DNA of 11,299 nt from Candidatus Nomurabacteria bacterium UBA5155 (lineage in GTDB: Bacteria; Patescibacteriota; Minisyncoccia; Phycocordibacterales; UBA9973), in NCBI GenBank assembly GCA_002413705.1, contig DHXN01000015.1, forward strand, positions 1-11,299, given 5' to 3'. Below are positions 1 to 7,099 of the stretch, piece after piece (position 1 is the stretch's first letter; the number at the start of each line of letters is the position of its first letter). Under the pieces are notes generated by a model, which ran no database searches, was not told the origin of the DNA, and worked only from the letters and a program-made list of their open reading frames with translations. A program made the position numbers and the translations under genes.

Positions 1-24
1 ATCGGAGATGTGTATAAGAGACAG
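1..24 (+). other. Nextera transposase adapter remnant (artefact)
   Basis: Bases 6-24 are the Tn5 mosaic end used in Nextera libraries, and bases 2-5 continue into the read-2 adapter arm; only base 1 departs from it. It is not genomic sequence. Translated in the prfB frame it gives the N-terminal pentapeptide MYKRQ, a recurrent contamination signature in predicted proteins. Real sequence starts at base 25, so the window's left edge is probably an assembly contig end. Confidence 0.96.
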
Positions 25-336
25 GTTCATATCCCTACCGGACTTTCCGTTCATACTACCAGCGAGCGCAGTCAGGAACAAAACAGAGAAAAAGGTTTGG
101 AGCTTTTGAAAGGAAAATTATACAAACGACAGGAGGAGGAACGCAAAGCTCACGAACAAGGCATGCAAGTTTCCAAAACCACCGACAATGAATGGGGTAG
201 TCAGATTCGCTCGTATGTCCTGCATCCGTACAAGCAAGTCAAAGATCATCGCACAGGAGTGGAGGTGCACAATGCCGAAGCGGTGTTGGAACGTGGGGAT
301 ATTGATGAATTTTTGGATGCCGAAAGTATGCTATAA
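25..336 (+). CDS. prfB: Peptide chain release factor 2, C-terminal part (5' truncated)
   Basis: These are the last 103 residues of class I release factor RF2, which recognises UAA and UGA and triggers peptide release on the ribosome. What is visible is the segment just after the GGQ loop: the HIPTG motif, the ERSQ-x-x-N motif, a basic and glutamate-rich helix, then WGSQIRSYVLHPY and KDHRTGVEV, which are hallmark C-terminal blocks of RF1/RF2; the WGSQIRSYVL form with KDHRTG fits RF2. The GGQ catalytic tripeptide and the codon-recognition domain lie off the left edge. The ATG at base 10 is inside sequencing adapter and must not be used as a start. The gene ends in a double stop, TAA TAG, that overlaps a -10-like hexamer for ftsE. 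Linkage of prfB to ftsEX is common in bacteria. Confidence 0.93.
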   Translation, partial: VHIPTGLSVHTTSERSQEQNREKGLELLKGKLYKRQEEERKAHEQGMQVSKTTDNEWGSQIRSYVLHPYKQVKDHRTGVEVHNAEAVLERGDIDEFLDAESML

Positions 337-337
337 T
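329..337 (+). promoter_or_regulatory. Extended -10 promoter element for ftsE
   Basis: TG-C-TATAAT is a perfect -10 hexamer with an extended -10 TG, lying 11 bp before the ftsE ATG. The hexamer contains the prfB stop codon (cTA-TAA-TAG). No convincing -35 is seen, which extended -10 promoters tolerate. It may give ftsE a very short leader of its own. It is called from sequence alone. Confidence 0.5.
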
Positions 338-348
338 AGAAATTCGTT

Positions 349-1029
349 ATGATAAAGTTTGTAAATGTTTCAAAAGCATATCCCAACGGCTCAGTGGCGC
401 TTGAGGATGTAAATCTAGAAATAGAAAAAGGTGAATTTGTGACGATTGTTGGCCCTTCCGGAGCGGGAAAAACCACACTCAATAAGCTGATGTTGGCCGA
501 AGAAGAACCGACTGAGGGTACTGTATTGTTTGAAAATACTGATATCAATACATTTAACAACGCGCAAACTACTCGTCTTCGCCGTCGTATCGGTATGGTC
601 TTCCAAGAATTTCGTTTGTTGCCAAACAAAACCGCTTATGAAAATATTGCATTTGCTATGGAAGCAGCCGGCAAAAGTGATGAGGAAATTGTTTCAGATG
701 TGCCGCATGTGTTGCAGTTAGTAGACCTTGCCGACCGTATGTTTCACTTTCCCAACCAGCTTTCTGGTGGAGAAAAGCAGCGCTTGGCAATTGCTCGCGC
801 CATCATTAACCAACCGGAGGTCTTGATTGCCGACGAGCCGACCGGCAATTTGGACATGCACAATACTTCTGAAGTCATTGAAATTTTGAAAAAGATCAAT
901 GATCTTGGCACAACTGTCGTACTCACCACTCACGATCAACAGCTGATCAAAGCAGTCGGGCAGCGTATTATCAGCATGGAGCGCGGTCGCATTGTCGGAG
1001 ATGATAATAAAGCCCGGACTACGGTATAA
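349..1029 (+). CDS. ftsE: Cell division ATP-binding protein FtsE
   Basis: FtsE is the cytoplasmic ATPase of the FtsEX complex, which uses ATP hydrolysis to drive conformational change in FtsX and so control periplasmic or extracellular peptidoglycan hydrolases during division. The 226-residue protein has every ABC ATPase motif: Walker A GPSGAGKT (35-42), Q-loop Gln86 in VFQEFRLLP, signature LSGGEKQR (138-145), Walker B VLIADE (158-163), D-loop GNLD and H-loop His195. The length matches the family (about 220-230), and the N-terminus [14 protein letters not shown] is typical, so the ATG at 349 is well supported. No clear Shine-Dalgarno precedes it. Its stop codon is 17 bp before ftsX, as expected for a co-acting pair. 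It could be confused with LolD/MacB-type ATPases, but the adjacent ftsX settles the call. Confidence 0.96.
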   Translation: MIKFVNVSKAYPNGSVALEDVNLEIEKGEFVTIVGPSGAGKTTLNKLMLAEEEPTEGTVLFENTDINTFNNAQTTRLRRRIGMVFQEFRLLPNKTAYENIAFAMEAAGKSDEEIVSDVPHVLQLVDLADRMFHFPNQLSGGEKQRLAIARAIINQPEVLIADEPTGNLDMHNTSEVIEILKKINDLGTTVVLTTHDQQLIKAVGQRIISMERGRIVGDDNKARTTV

Positions 1030-1040
1030 TAGAGTATAAT
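1025..1040 (+). promoter_or_regulatory. Tandem -10 hexamers upstream of ftsX
   Basis: Two perfect TATAAT hexamers (1025-1030 and 1035-1040) lie 10 bp apart. The second ends exactly 6 bp before the ftsX ATG, the geometry expected for leaderless transcription. The first overlaps the ftsE stop codon. No good -35 is seen, so read-through from ftsE may also supply ftsX. Confidence 0.45.
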
Positions 1041-1046
1041 TTTTGT

Positions 1047-1970
1047 ATGTTTTGGATCAGATTAAAACGCGTAATTAAATCAGGATGGATTAACTTTCGT
1101 CGCAACAGTGTAGTGTCATACGCTGCTATTTTAGTAACAACGATTACCTTGGCTGTGGTCACCGGACTCTTTTTATTCCAGGCTGTTCTCAATACCGCTA
1201 TTGTAAATGTTGAAAACAAAGTCGATATTGCCGTGTACTTCACCGTCAATGCTCCGGAAGATCAAATTCTTGCACTTGAAACTGATTTGGAGAAACTTCC
1301 AGAGGTCGCCTCCGTGCAATATATTTCTGCTGACCAACAAGTATTGGCGTTTCGTGATCGTCATTCAAACGACTATCTGACACTTGAAGCGCTCGACGAA
1401 CTGGGAAACAATCCCTTTGGCGGACTACTGCAAATCACTGCAAAAGATCCAAGTCAGTACGAAGCCATCGCGCAAGTGCTGGAAGGCAACACAACTATTG
1501 CTCAAACCAACTCTCAGATTATCGACCGTATCAACTACTCACAGAATAAAACCGTGATTGATCAGCTGAATAGTTTGATTTTCAATGCTCGTCGCATCGG
1601 CTTGGTTTTGACACTGGTATTGGCATTGGTGTCTATTATCATCATGTACACCACGATTCGTTTGACGATCTACATGGCACGCGATGAGATCGGTATCATG
1701 AGACTGGTTGGAGCCAGTGGCGCATATGTGCGAGCGCCGTTCTTGGTGCAGGGTATATTGTACGGCGCATTTGCGTGGCTGTTAACGAATATCGTATTCT
1801 TGCCGCTGACGTACTTAGCAGGAACAAAACTGACGACACTACTCGGTATCAATTTATTCTCATATTATACGAGTCATTTCTTCTCAGTCAGTGGTCTGGT
1901 ACTGGTCATCGGACTGTTGCTTGGCATGATCTCAAGCTTGCTAGCGGTACGACGATACCTCAACGTCTAA
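1047..1970 (+). CDS. ftsX: Cell division permease-like protein FtsX
   Basis: FtsX is the membrane subunit of FtsEX and relays ATP hydrolysis by FtsE to envelope hydrolases outside the membrane. The 307-residue protein shows the family layout: a short basic cytoplasmic N-terminus, TM1 at about residues 22-45, an extracytoplasmic domain of roughly 130 residues starting with the typical VDIAVYF-type strand, and then three C-terminal TM segments (about 180-203, 228-255, 275-300). The loop after TM2 carries the conserved MARDEIGIMRLVGAS motif that contacts the ATPase. The start at 1047 fits the MFWIRLKRVIKSGW N-terminus. The 3' end overlaps the convergent DUF2127 gene by 30 bp. No hydrolase gene follows, so the partner enzyme must be encoded elsewhere. 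Confidence 0.95.
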   Translation: MFWIRLKRVIKSGWINFRRNSVVSYAAILVTTITLAVVTGLFLFQAVLNTAIVNVENKVDIAVYFTVNAPEDQILALETDLEKLPEVASVQYISADQQVLAFRDRHSNDYLTLEALDELGNNPFGGLLQITAKDPSQYEAIAQVLEGNTTIAQTNSQIIDRINYSQNKTVIDQLNSLIFNARRIGLVLTLVLALVSIIIMYTTIRLTIYMARDEIGIMRLVGASGAYVRAPFLVQGILYGAFAWLLTNIVFLPLTYLAGTKLTTLLGINLFSYYTSHFFSVSGLVLVIGLLLGMISSLLAVRRYLNV

Positions 1971-2444
1971 CAGTGTTTTATAGCTCTTATTATGCTCGCG
2001 CACTATCAGCCACAAGATAATACTGTCTACAACGATCAATAGTAATAAAAGAATAGAATAACGGATTATCAGGTTGTACAGTTGATACAAAATCAATCCA
2101 CCCAGTCCAACGAGCGAAGCAGGATACGCCCACAATTTTTTTGCGAACAATCCAAAGATAAGAACCAATTTGATAATACCGTGAATCAGTAAATAAAAGC
2201 CAATAAAGAATTTTCCAGAAACAGACAGCTGGTGAGCACTTTGTATGAGGAAATTCGATACGATGCCGTTCGGGGATTCGGCTAGCTCTCCATGTGCAAT
2301 GAAGAGTATGAATGTTGTTATGGCAGTGGTACTTATCGCATAGAATAGTATTCCAGCGACCACTTCCAAGAAAGCTTGCGATGCTTTAAGTAACAGCGCA
2401 ATCTCGTATGTTACAAATATATTTCTCTCCCGAACCTTTTTCAT
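1941..2444 (-). CDS. DUF2127 family membrane protein
   Basis: This is a 167-residue integral membrane protein with about four hydrophobic segments (around 12-47, 78-100, 108-126, 128-150) and a short hydrophilic tail. The block LIHGIIKLVLIFGLF followed by K-x-WAYP is characteristic of DUF2127 as I recall the family; its function is unknown. The start is uncertain. ATG at 2444 gives MKKVRERNIF, which suits the family N-terminus. A TTG at 2468, 3 bp after the upstream stop, would add eight residues and is preceded 11 bp upstream by AGGAGG, one of the few strong Shine-Dalgarno sequences in the window. It is the second gene of an operon with the DUF347 gene and probably translationally coupled to it. 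Its 3' end overlaps ftsX on the other strand by 30 bp. Confidence 0.8.
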   Translation of the reverse strand: MKKVRERNIFVTYEIALLLKASQAFLEVVAGILFYAISTTAITTFILFIAHGELAESPNGIVSNFLIQSAHQLSVSGKFFIGFYLLIHGIIKLVLIFGLFAKKLWAYPASLVGLGGLILYQLYNLIIRYSILLLLLIVVDSIILWLIVREHNKSYKTLLDVEVSSYR

Positions 2445-2471
2445 TGAGCTGTGATGACTGATAGTCAAAAA

Positions 2472-3278
2472 CTACACAACCTCCTCTTGAATCATTGCAT
2501 CTTTCTTTGTCATACTAAGATATGTAACAGTGCCTAAGATAGCAGTGAGAAAAATAATACTGGTGCCGGTGGTACCGAGACCGATACCACCATCAGTACG
2601 AGCTTGAGATAGATAGTCGCCGATAGAAGCGCCGAGAGGTCGAGTGAGAATGTAGGCGATCCAGAATGACAGTACAGGATTCCATTTATAACGGAAGTAG
2701 CCAATAGCCACAACGACAGTAACAGCAATAAAGATTCCCAGTGTCAGTAAGTATCCCAGATTGAATGTTTCCGCAATTAAGTCACCAACCGCTGTACCAA
2801 GCGCAAAGGTAAATAATATTGCCAGCCAATAAAAGACTTCGCGTCGCTTAGTTACAATAGAATGAATAGAAAGTGTTTTTTCTTTTGCATACCAGACAAT
2901 AAATGTTAGCGCCAAGAGAACTGAAAATGCAATTGTTGAATATATCAACGGTATGCCAAGCCCATCACTCAAGTTGTCAGTCACCAGTGTACCAAAGACA
3001 CTAATTGTCACGATTGTAAACCAGTAGATAGCAGCAACATATTTTTTAGATCTAAACTGGAAAAAGAGCGCAATGGCCAATATTACTCCCGTCACAATAG
3101 TGGTATTAGTTAGACCAAAACCAAGAGTCTCATTAATAAAATCAGCGAATGTTTCACCAACCGTGGTACAGAGTACTTTGATAATCCAAAAATAGACAAC
3201 TATCTGAGGTACCTTGTTGAGCATTTTTTGGCCTATCATCGCCGCGTCACTCTTTTTAAATTTATTGAATGGTTTCAT
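2472..3278 (-). CDS. DUF347-repeat membrane protein (COG4705 family)
   Basis: This 268-residue polytopic membrane protein is built from four degenerate copies of the DUF347 repeat. Each copy has a glycine-rich, acidic membrane motif: TTVGETFAD (38-46), GTLVTDNLSD (96-105), GTAVGDLIAE (161-170) and GASIGDYLSQ (216-225). The KVPQIVVYFWIIKVL N-terminus and the FWIAYILTRPLGAS block are diagnostic for COG4705. No function is firmly established for the family; four related units with buried acidic residues would suit a transporter or channel, but that is inference. The ATG at 3278 lies exactly 6 bp after a -10 element and is probably leaderless. It is divergent from the response regulator gene and carries the same promoter motif, so it is a likely target of that regulator. 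Confidence 0.85.
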   Translation of the reverse strand: MKPFNKFKKSDAAMIGQKMLNKVPQIVVYFWIIKVLCTTVGETFADFINETLGFGLTNTTIVTGVILAIALFFQFRSKKYVAAIYWFTIVTISVFGTLVTDNLSDGLGIPLIYSTIAFSVLLALTFIVWYAKEKTLSIHSIVTKRREVFYWLAILFTFALGTAVGDLIAETFNLGYLLTLGIFIAVTVVVAIGYFRYKWNPVLSFWIAYILTRPLGASIGDYLSQARTDGGIGLGTTGTSIIFLTAILGTVTYLSMTKKDAMIQEEVV

Positions 3279-3317
3279 GTTCCAATAATACTACATTCAA
3301 GATGAAGATGTGATGAA
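3279..3317 (-). promoter_or_regulatory. Regulated promoter P1 (DUF347-DUF2127 operon)
   Basis: Read on the minus strand: TTCAT (3317-3313), six bases CACATC, TTCAT (3306-3302), 11 bp, -10 TATTAT (3290-3285), 6 bp, ATG (3278). The 11-bp direct repeat occupies the place of a -35 element, as in PhoB-type activated promoters. The same arrangement occurs at four other promoters in the window. Transcription would start at or next to the start codon. Confidence 0.75.
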
Positions 3318-3396
3318 GATTTATTGGTTAGGATTTTCACCATCACTACATCCTTTGTTTTTCGCTGTCAGAGCGGTACCTCCGTCATCATTGCAC

Positions 3397-3427
3397 TTCA
3401 TCGTATCTTCATTATAAATGGTATAGT
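3397..3427 (+). promoter_or_regulatory. Regulated promoter P2 (response regulator gene, autoregulation)
   Basis: TTCAT (3397-3401), CGTATC, TTCAT (3408-3412), 9 bp, TATAGT (3422-3427), then 9 bp to the ATG at 3437. A -10 of TAGTAT at 3424-3429 would give an 11-bp gap and 7 bp to the start. The stretch 3318-3396 between P1 and P2 shows no other convincing element. The site implies that the regulator controls its own gene. Confidence 0.75.
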
Positions 3428-3436
3428 ATAAAGAAT

Positions 3437-4105
3437 ATGAAAATACTTCTGACCGAAGATAATGAAAAACTGGCTAAATCAGTCAAGAAAGGATTGGAAC
3501 AAGAGGGTTACGCCGTTGATATTATTGGCAACGGCGAAGATGCGGAAAAACAGATGTTATTTTACAAAGAAGAGTACGATCTGATGATTCTTGATATTAT
3601 GCTACCGGGAAAAGACGGTATATCTGTATGCAACAGCTTGCGCGCGCAAAGTATTACTGTGCCGATTATCATGCTGACCGCGCGCGATACTACCAACGAC
3701 AAAATCACAGGGCTTGATGCTGGTGCTGATGATTATTTAATAAAACCTTTTTCTTTTGATGAATTGGTGGCGCGCATCAGGGCATTGTTGCGACGACCCA
3801 AGGGGGTATTGCCGATAGTATTGGAGGTTGGCGGACTGTCTCTCAATACGACAACGAAGCAGGTTACAGTTGATGACGAACCTGTCGCTTTGACGTTGCG
3901 CGAGTTTGCTATTTTAGAATACTTGTTACGACATCCCAATCAAGTACTGACTCGGGAACAAATTTTATCGCATGTTTGGGATTTCTCCTTTGATGGGATG
4001 AGTAACGTAGTCGACGTTCATATTAAAAATTTAAGAAGAAAATTGCAACACTATGAAAAAAATCTTGAAACGCTTCGCGGCATGGGTTACCGGTTTACAG
4101 TCTAA
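3437..4105 (+). CDS. OmpR/PhoB-family response regulator
   Basis: This is a cytoplasmic transcription factor activated by phosphorylation from the kinase encoded next to it. In 222 residues it has a receiver domain (1-118) with acidic pocket E7/D8, phospho-acceptor D53 in LDIMLPGKDG, switch T81 and K103 in IKPF, then a winged-helix DNA-binding domain (about 128-222) with LTLREFAILEYLLRHP and a recognition helix in SNVVDVHIKNLRRKL, ending GYRFTV. All phosphotransfer residues are intact. Family members bind as dimers to direct repeats of about 10-11 bp, which matches the TTCAT repeats found in front of its own gene and four others. The start ATG follows a -10 by 9 bp with no ribosome binding site, so translation is probably leaderless. 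The gene overlaps the kinase gene by 53 bp. Confidence 0.95.
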   Translation: MKILLTEDNEKLAKSVKKGLEQEGYAVDIIGNGEDAEKQMLFYKEEYDLMILDIMLPGKDGISVCNSLRAQSITVPIIMLTARDTTNDKITGLDAGADDYLIKPFSFDELVARIRALLRRPKGVLPIVLEVGGLSLNTTTKQVTVDDEPVALTLREFAILEYLLRHPNQVLTREQILSHVWDFSFDGMSNVVDVHIKNLRRKLQHYEKNLETLRGMGYRFTV

Positions 4106-5057
4106 CGTTTTTAGTTGGGCTCGCATTAGCATCACCGCGCTTTATTTGCTGGTTATTCTTTTAGTACTCAGTGTCTATAGTGCGGCAATATATTTTTCAT
4201 TATTAAAAAATATTCAGCAACAATTTGATGCGGTGACCACTAGTGTCATTCATTACAAACTGCTTGATCACGCAATAGACGGTATACAGATACAAATTTT
4301 TCTTATTGATATCGGAATATTTATTATTGCCGCTTCGGGCAGTTATTGGCTGGCCGGCATCACGCTCAAACCGGTAAAGCGCGCACTTGATGCGCAGGAG
4401 GCATTTAGCGCCGATGCTTCGCATGAGTTGCGCACACCGTTGGCGGTGATGAAGACTGATATTGAAGTGTTGCTTCGCAGCAAAGTGGTATTGCCTCATG
4501 AAGCAATAACGGTGCTTCGCAGTAATCTTGAAGAAATTACTTCACTGACCAATATGACCAATGAACTGCTTAAACTCTCGCGCAGCAGACAAACGTCTCG
4601 ACATCACATTGAACTCGATACGATATTACAAGAAGAGGTTGCGTTGCTGGAAAGTTTGGCGCGTCAAAAGGAGATCAAACTGTCATATGAAAGTGAGCAC
4701 ACGTCCAGCTTCAAAGGTGATCCTCGCGCAATCGCTCGGGTGATGAAAAATGTTATTGCCAACGCAATTACCTACACCCCAAAAGGTGGGTCGGTGGAAG
4801 TGTCATTGAAAGAAGTCTCTCATCAGGCAGTTATTACAATTGTTGATAATGGCATCGGCATCAGTACCCAAGACCTTGAACATGTTTTTAAGCGATTTTA
4901 CAAAGCTGATAACGCTCGAACAGAAAGTACTATCGGCAGCGGCTTGGGGCTTGCCATTGCCAAACAAATCATCGACCACCATGGTGGCAATATTGCCATT
5001 AAAAGCCTTTTGCAGAAAGGTACAACAGTTATTATCACACTGCCTTTATTAGTCTAA
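4053..5057 (+). CDS. Sensor histidine kinase
   Basis: This membrane kinase partners the preceding response regulator. It has 334 residues: TM1 at about 25-49, a short extracytoplasmic loop of about 30 residues (50-79), TM2 at about 80-102, almost no HAMP linker, then a DHp domain with phospho-acceptor His124 in the H-box FSADASHELRTPLAVMKTD and a catalytic ATPase domain with N-box N233/N237, G1 box DNGIG (265-269), F-box FKRFYKAD and G2 box GSGLGL (295-300). All catalytic boxes are intact. The tiny sensor loop argues against binding a large ligand; membrane state or a small partner protein is more likely (inference). The ATG at 4053 lies inside the regulator gene, a 53-bp overlap. The next in-frame alternative, TTG at 4146, would cut into TM1, so the long overlap appears genuine and implies translational coupling. 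Confidence 0.94.
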   Translation: MKKILKRFAAWVTGLQSNVFSWARISITALYLLVILLVLSVYSAAIYFSLLKNIQQQFDAVTTSVIHYKLLDHAIDGIQIQIFLIDIGIFIIAASGSYWLAGITLKPVKRALDAQEAFSADASHELRTPLAVMKTDIEVLLRSKVVLPHEAITVLRSNLEEITSLTNMTNELLKLSRSRQTSRHHIELDTILQEEVALLESLARQKEIKLSYESEHTSSFKGDPRAIARVMKNVIANAITYTPKGGSVEVSLKEVSHQAVITIVDNGIGISTQDLEHVFKRFYKADNARTESTIGSGLGLAIAKQIIDHHGGNIAIKSLLQKGTTVIITLPLLV

Positions 5058-5070
5058 TATATAGATTTTC

Positions 5071-5102
5071 TTCATTGCATCTTCATTTTTAAGATGTATA
5101 AT
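5071..5102 (+). promoter_or_regulatory. Regulated promoter P3 (glycosidase/lipid-sugar operon)
   Basis: TTCAT (5071-5075), TGCATC, TTCAT (5082-5086), 10 bp, consensus -10 TATAAT (5097-5102), 6 bp, ATG (5109). It lies 13 bp after the kinase stop codon and is predicted to drive the seven-gene operon that follows. An in-frame ATG at 5094 sits just ahead of and into the -10 hexamer, so it cannot be the start of an mRNA made from this promoter. Confidence 0.78.
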
Positions 5103-5108
5103 TTTCGG

Positions 5109-6236
5109 ATGTCGCGCAAAATAATTAAGGGAATTAAGGCTTGGTTCATGGTACTTCTTTCGATTTTTATAGTATTCGTCATAAGCATGTTCGTTCTGGT
5201 GAAAGTCAATGCCACTGCGGCGGCATCTATTGCAGATAATATTTTGAGACCGATCTTCGGCACCGATCGAGTTATTGCACTGGAACAAACCATATTTAAT
5301 CTTTCCGATAAAACTTCGCAGTTGGAATATAATTTTAAAAGTGCAATAGCTCCGCAATTTTTAACACAGGTTAATGATAAAAATCTGTCGTCCTCTTTGT
5401 TGGACCTCACTCCGATTCCAAGTCTGTTTTCTCATCCTCTTAAAGACGAAGGTGTCTGGCATAATATTGTTGCCACTGTTTCGCCAAACAAGGAGGTGTT
5501 GGCCTACACTTTTGTTCGTCCGGATCCGGCGAGATCATTTGCGAATGTCTCATTGGTGCAAATGGACACTTCGCAACTGCAGCTTGGTATGGTCGCAGGC
5601 ACCACTGAGCCGGGCGGTCCCGGCAATCCCGGACCGGGAACTATCCCACAAAATGTTATTGATGGGGGCAACTTGGTTGCGGCTTTTAATGGTGGATTTC
5701 TGCATGTCGATGGTAGCTACGGCATGATTGTGGGCAATAAAACCTATGTGCCTTTAAAAACTGACACCGGCACGGTAGTCGGCTATACTGACGGTACGGT
5801 AAAAATCATCAACTACACGGGACAAGATTTGGGAAACAATGTTGCTTTTGCACGACAAAACGGTCCGTTGCTTATTGATAACGGTACCATCGCGCTTGAT
5901 GCGTCAGATACAAAGATCGCAAATGGCAAAGTGTTGCATGGGGGCAGCTACACATGGCGCTCTGGCATTGGCATAACGAATGCCGGAAATATTATCTATG
6001 CCGCCGGCAATAATCTTAGCCCGACAACACTTGCAACGGCTTTGCAAATGGCCGGAGCAGTCAGTGCCATGCAGCTCGACATCAACCCATCACAAGTTCG
6101 TTTCGATCTTTTCAACAGAAATGCCGCAGGTTCATATGACATCACCGCACTCAATCAGGCGCTGGCATATCTTAGCGACAAGAATCAGTATCTGAAGGGA
6201 TATACGCGCGATTTCTTCTACGTGTATAAAAAATAA
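5109..6236 (+). CDS. NAGPA-type phosphodiester glycosidase, membrane-anchored
   Basis: This 375-residue protein has an N-terminal signal anchor (basic start, hydrophobic about 10-33), a linker predicted to be outside the membrane, and a C-terminal phosphodiester glycosidase (NAGPA, formerly DUF2233) domain from about residue 120. Characteristic elements are AAFNGGF, the glycine/proline-rich loop just before it (about 168-178), the R-x-GIGIT strand after TYTWRSG-like sequence, and the AMQLDINPS block in the place of the family's LDGGxS. The family hydrolyses the sugar-phosphodiester bond, classically removing GlcNAc from GlcNAc-phospho-mannose; the bacterial substrates are mostly unknown. ATG 5109 is chosen because it lies 6 bp after the -10 of P3, whereas an upstream ATG (5094) overlaps that -10. 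It is first in an operon with lipid-linked sugar genes, suggesting work on surface phosphodiester-linked glycans (inference). Confidence 0.85.
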   Translation: MSRKIIKGIKAWFMVLLSIFIVFVISMFVLVKVNATAAASIADNILRPIFGTDRVIALEQTIFNLSDKTSQLEYNFKSAIAPQFLTQVNDKNLSSSLLDLTPIPSLFSHPLKDEGVWHNIVATVSPNKEVLAYTFVRPDPARSFANVSLVQMDTSQLQLGMVAGTTEPGGPGNPGPGTIPQNVIDGGNLVAAFNGGFLHVDGSYGMIVGNKTYVPLKTDTGTVVGYTDGTVKIINYTGQDLGNNVAFARQNGPLLIDNGTIALDASDTKIANGKVLHGGSYTWRSGIGITNAGNIIYAAGNNLSPTTLATALQMAGAVSAMQLDINPSQVRFDLFNRNAAGSYDITALNQALAYLSDKNQYLKGYTRDFFYVYKK

Positions 6237-6240
6237 TTTT

Positions 6241-7074
6241 ATGGAATATTTACGATTGCTGCGACCTTATAGCTGGATAAAAAACTTCTTGGTTTTCATC
6301 CCATTGTTTTTTGCAAAACAATTTTTTTCTGACGGAAAAATAAAAATAGTTTTGCTGAGCTTCATCTTATTTTGCTTGGCTGCCAGTTGTGTCTATATCA
6401 TCAATGATCTGGCAGATGCACAGCAAGATCGTCTGCATCCTAAAAAACAACATCGACCAATTGCCTCAGGTAACATAAGTCCTTTACATGCCAAGGTACT
6501 ATTATTGGCTTTAGCAATTGCCACCAGTATCGTACTTTCTTATTTTCCTCTAACGGTTATTTTGCTCATAGGCGCATATTTGGTGCTTAATGTTCTGTAT
6601 TCTTTTTATCTTAAACATGTGGCCATGCTTGACATAGTGTTGATCGCAGGATTTTACCTCTTAAGAATTTTAGTTGGCGGACTGGCTGCGCAAGTGCCGA
6701 TATCTAACTGGCTGATATTGTGTACTATTTTCTTAGCGCTGTTTTTGATTACAGGCAAGCGCAAGTCGGAAATGACACAAGGAGTTAAACGCGCCGTGCT
6801 GGATCTCTATTCGCAGGAAATATTGAATGCAATTTTGATAGCATCGGTCACGCTTGTTATCATTTCCTACAGTTTGTACACCGTTTTGGTGCTTGGAGAT
6901 ACGTTGGCCGTGTACTCCATATTTTTTGTGCTATTGGCAATATTGAGATATGTATTACTGATCTACAGCACGGACAAGGTCGAGTATCCCGAGAAAGCAC
7001 TGTTCACTGACTGGTGGATCGTTTTTGCGGCCATAGCATGGCTTGGCTGCATGTACGCCATTCTTTACAGATAA
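6241..7074 (+). CDS. UbiA-family prenyltransferase, decaprenyl-phosphate phosphoribosyltransferase-like
   Basis: This 277-residue polytopic membrane enzyme has about eight to nine TM segments. The N-terminal LRPYSWIKNFLVF-type motif, the first aspartate-rich motif N55-D56-x-x-D59-x-x-x-D63 followed by RLHPKKQHRPIASG, and the second motif LYSFYLKHVAMLD with FYLLRILVGG are closest to the UbiA branch that moves phosphoribose from PRPP to decaprenyl phosphate (Rv3806c in mycobacteria), rather than the quinone or heme O enzymes. The product would be polyprenyl-phosphoryl-5-phosphoribose in the membrane. It starts 4 bp after the glycosidase and has no Shine-Dalgarno. The downstream epimerase, transporter and phosphatases fit a polyprenyl-phosphoryl pentose pathway. 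Branch assignment is by motif recall, so the acceptor and sugar are uncertain. Confidence 0.85.
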   Translation: MEYLRLLRPYSWIKNFLVFIPLFFAKQFFSDGKIKIVLLSFILFCLAASCVYIINDLADAQQDRLHPKKQHRPIASGNISPLHAKVLLLALAIATSIVLSYFPLTVILLIGAYLVLNVLYSFYLKHVAMLDIVLIAGFYLLRILVGGLAAQVPISNWLILCTIFLALFLITGKRKSEMTQGVKRAVLDLYSQEILNAILIASVTLVIISYSLYTVLVLGDTLAVYSIFFVLLAILRYVLLIYSTDKVEYPEKALFTDWWIVFAAIAWLGCMYAILYR

Positions 7075-7099
7075 TTTTTACTCTTGTATTATGAAAGTA

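Noticed and set aside
246..629. Open frame on the minus strand over prfB and ftsE
   Set aside because: It is antisense to two clearly recognised genes, with no family motif; it is a shadow of their codon use. The same applies to other antisense frames over ftsX, the kinase, the epimerase and DoxX.
3318..3396. Extra operator or terminator between P1 and P2, including GGTACC
   Set aside because: The palindrome is only 6 bp, its flanks do not pair, and the TCAT-like bits are not in 11-bp register with the P2 repeats.
7043..7099. Longer N-terminus for the epimerase starting inside the UbiA gene
   Set aside because: The extension of about 19 residues precedes the canonical MKFLVTGGSGFLG start and overlaps the preceding gene; extended SDRs normally begin at this motif.
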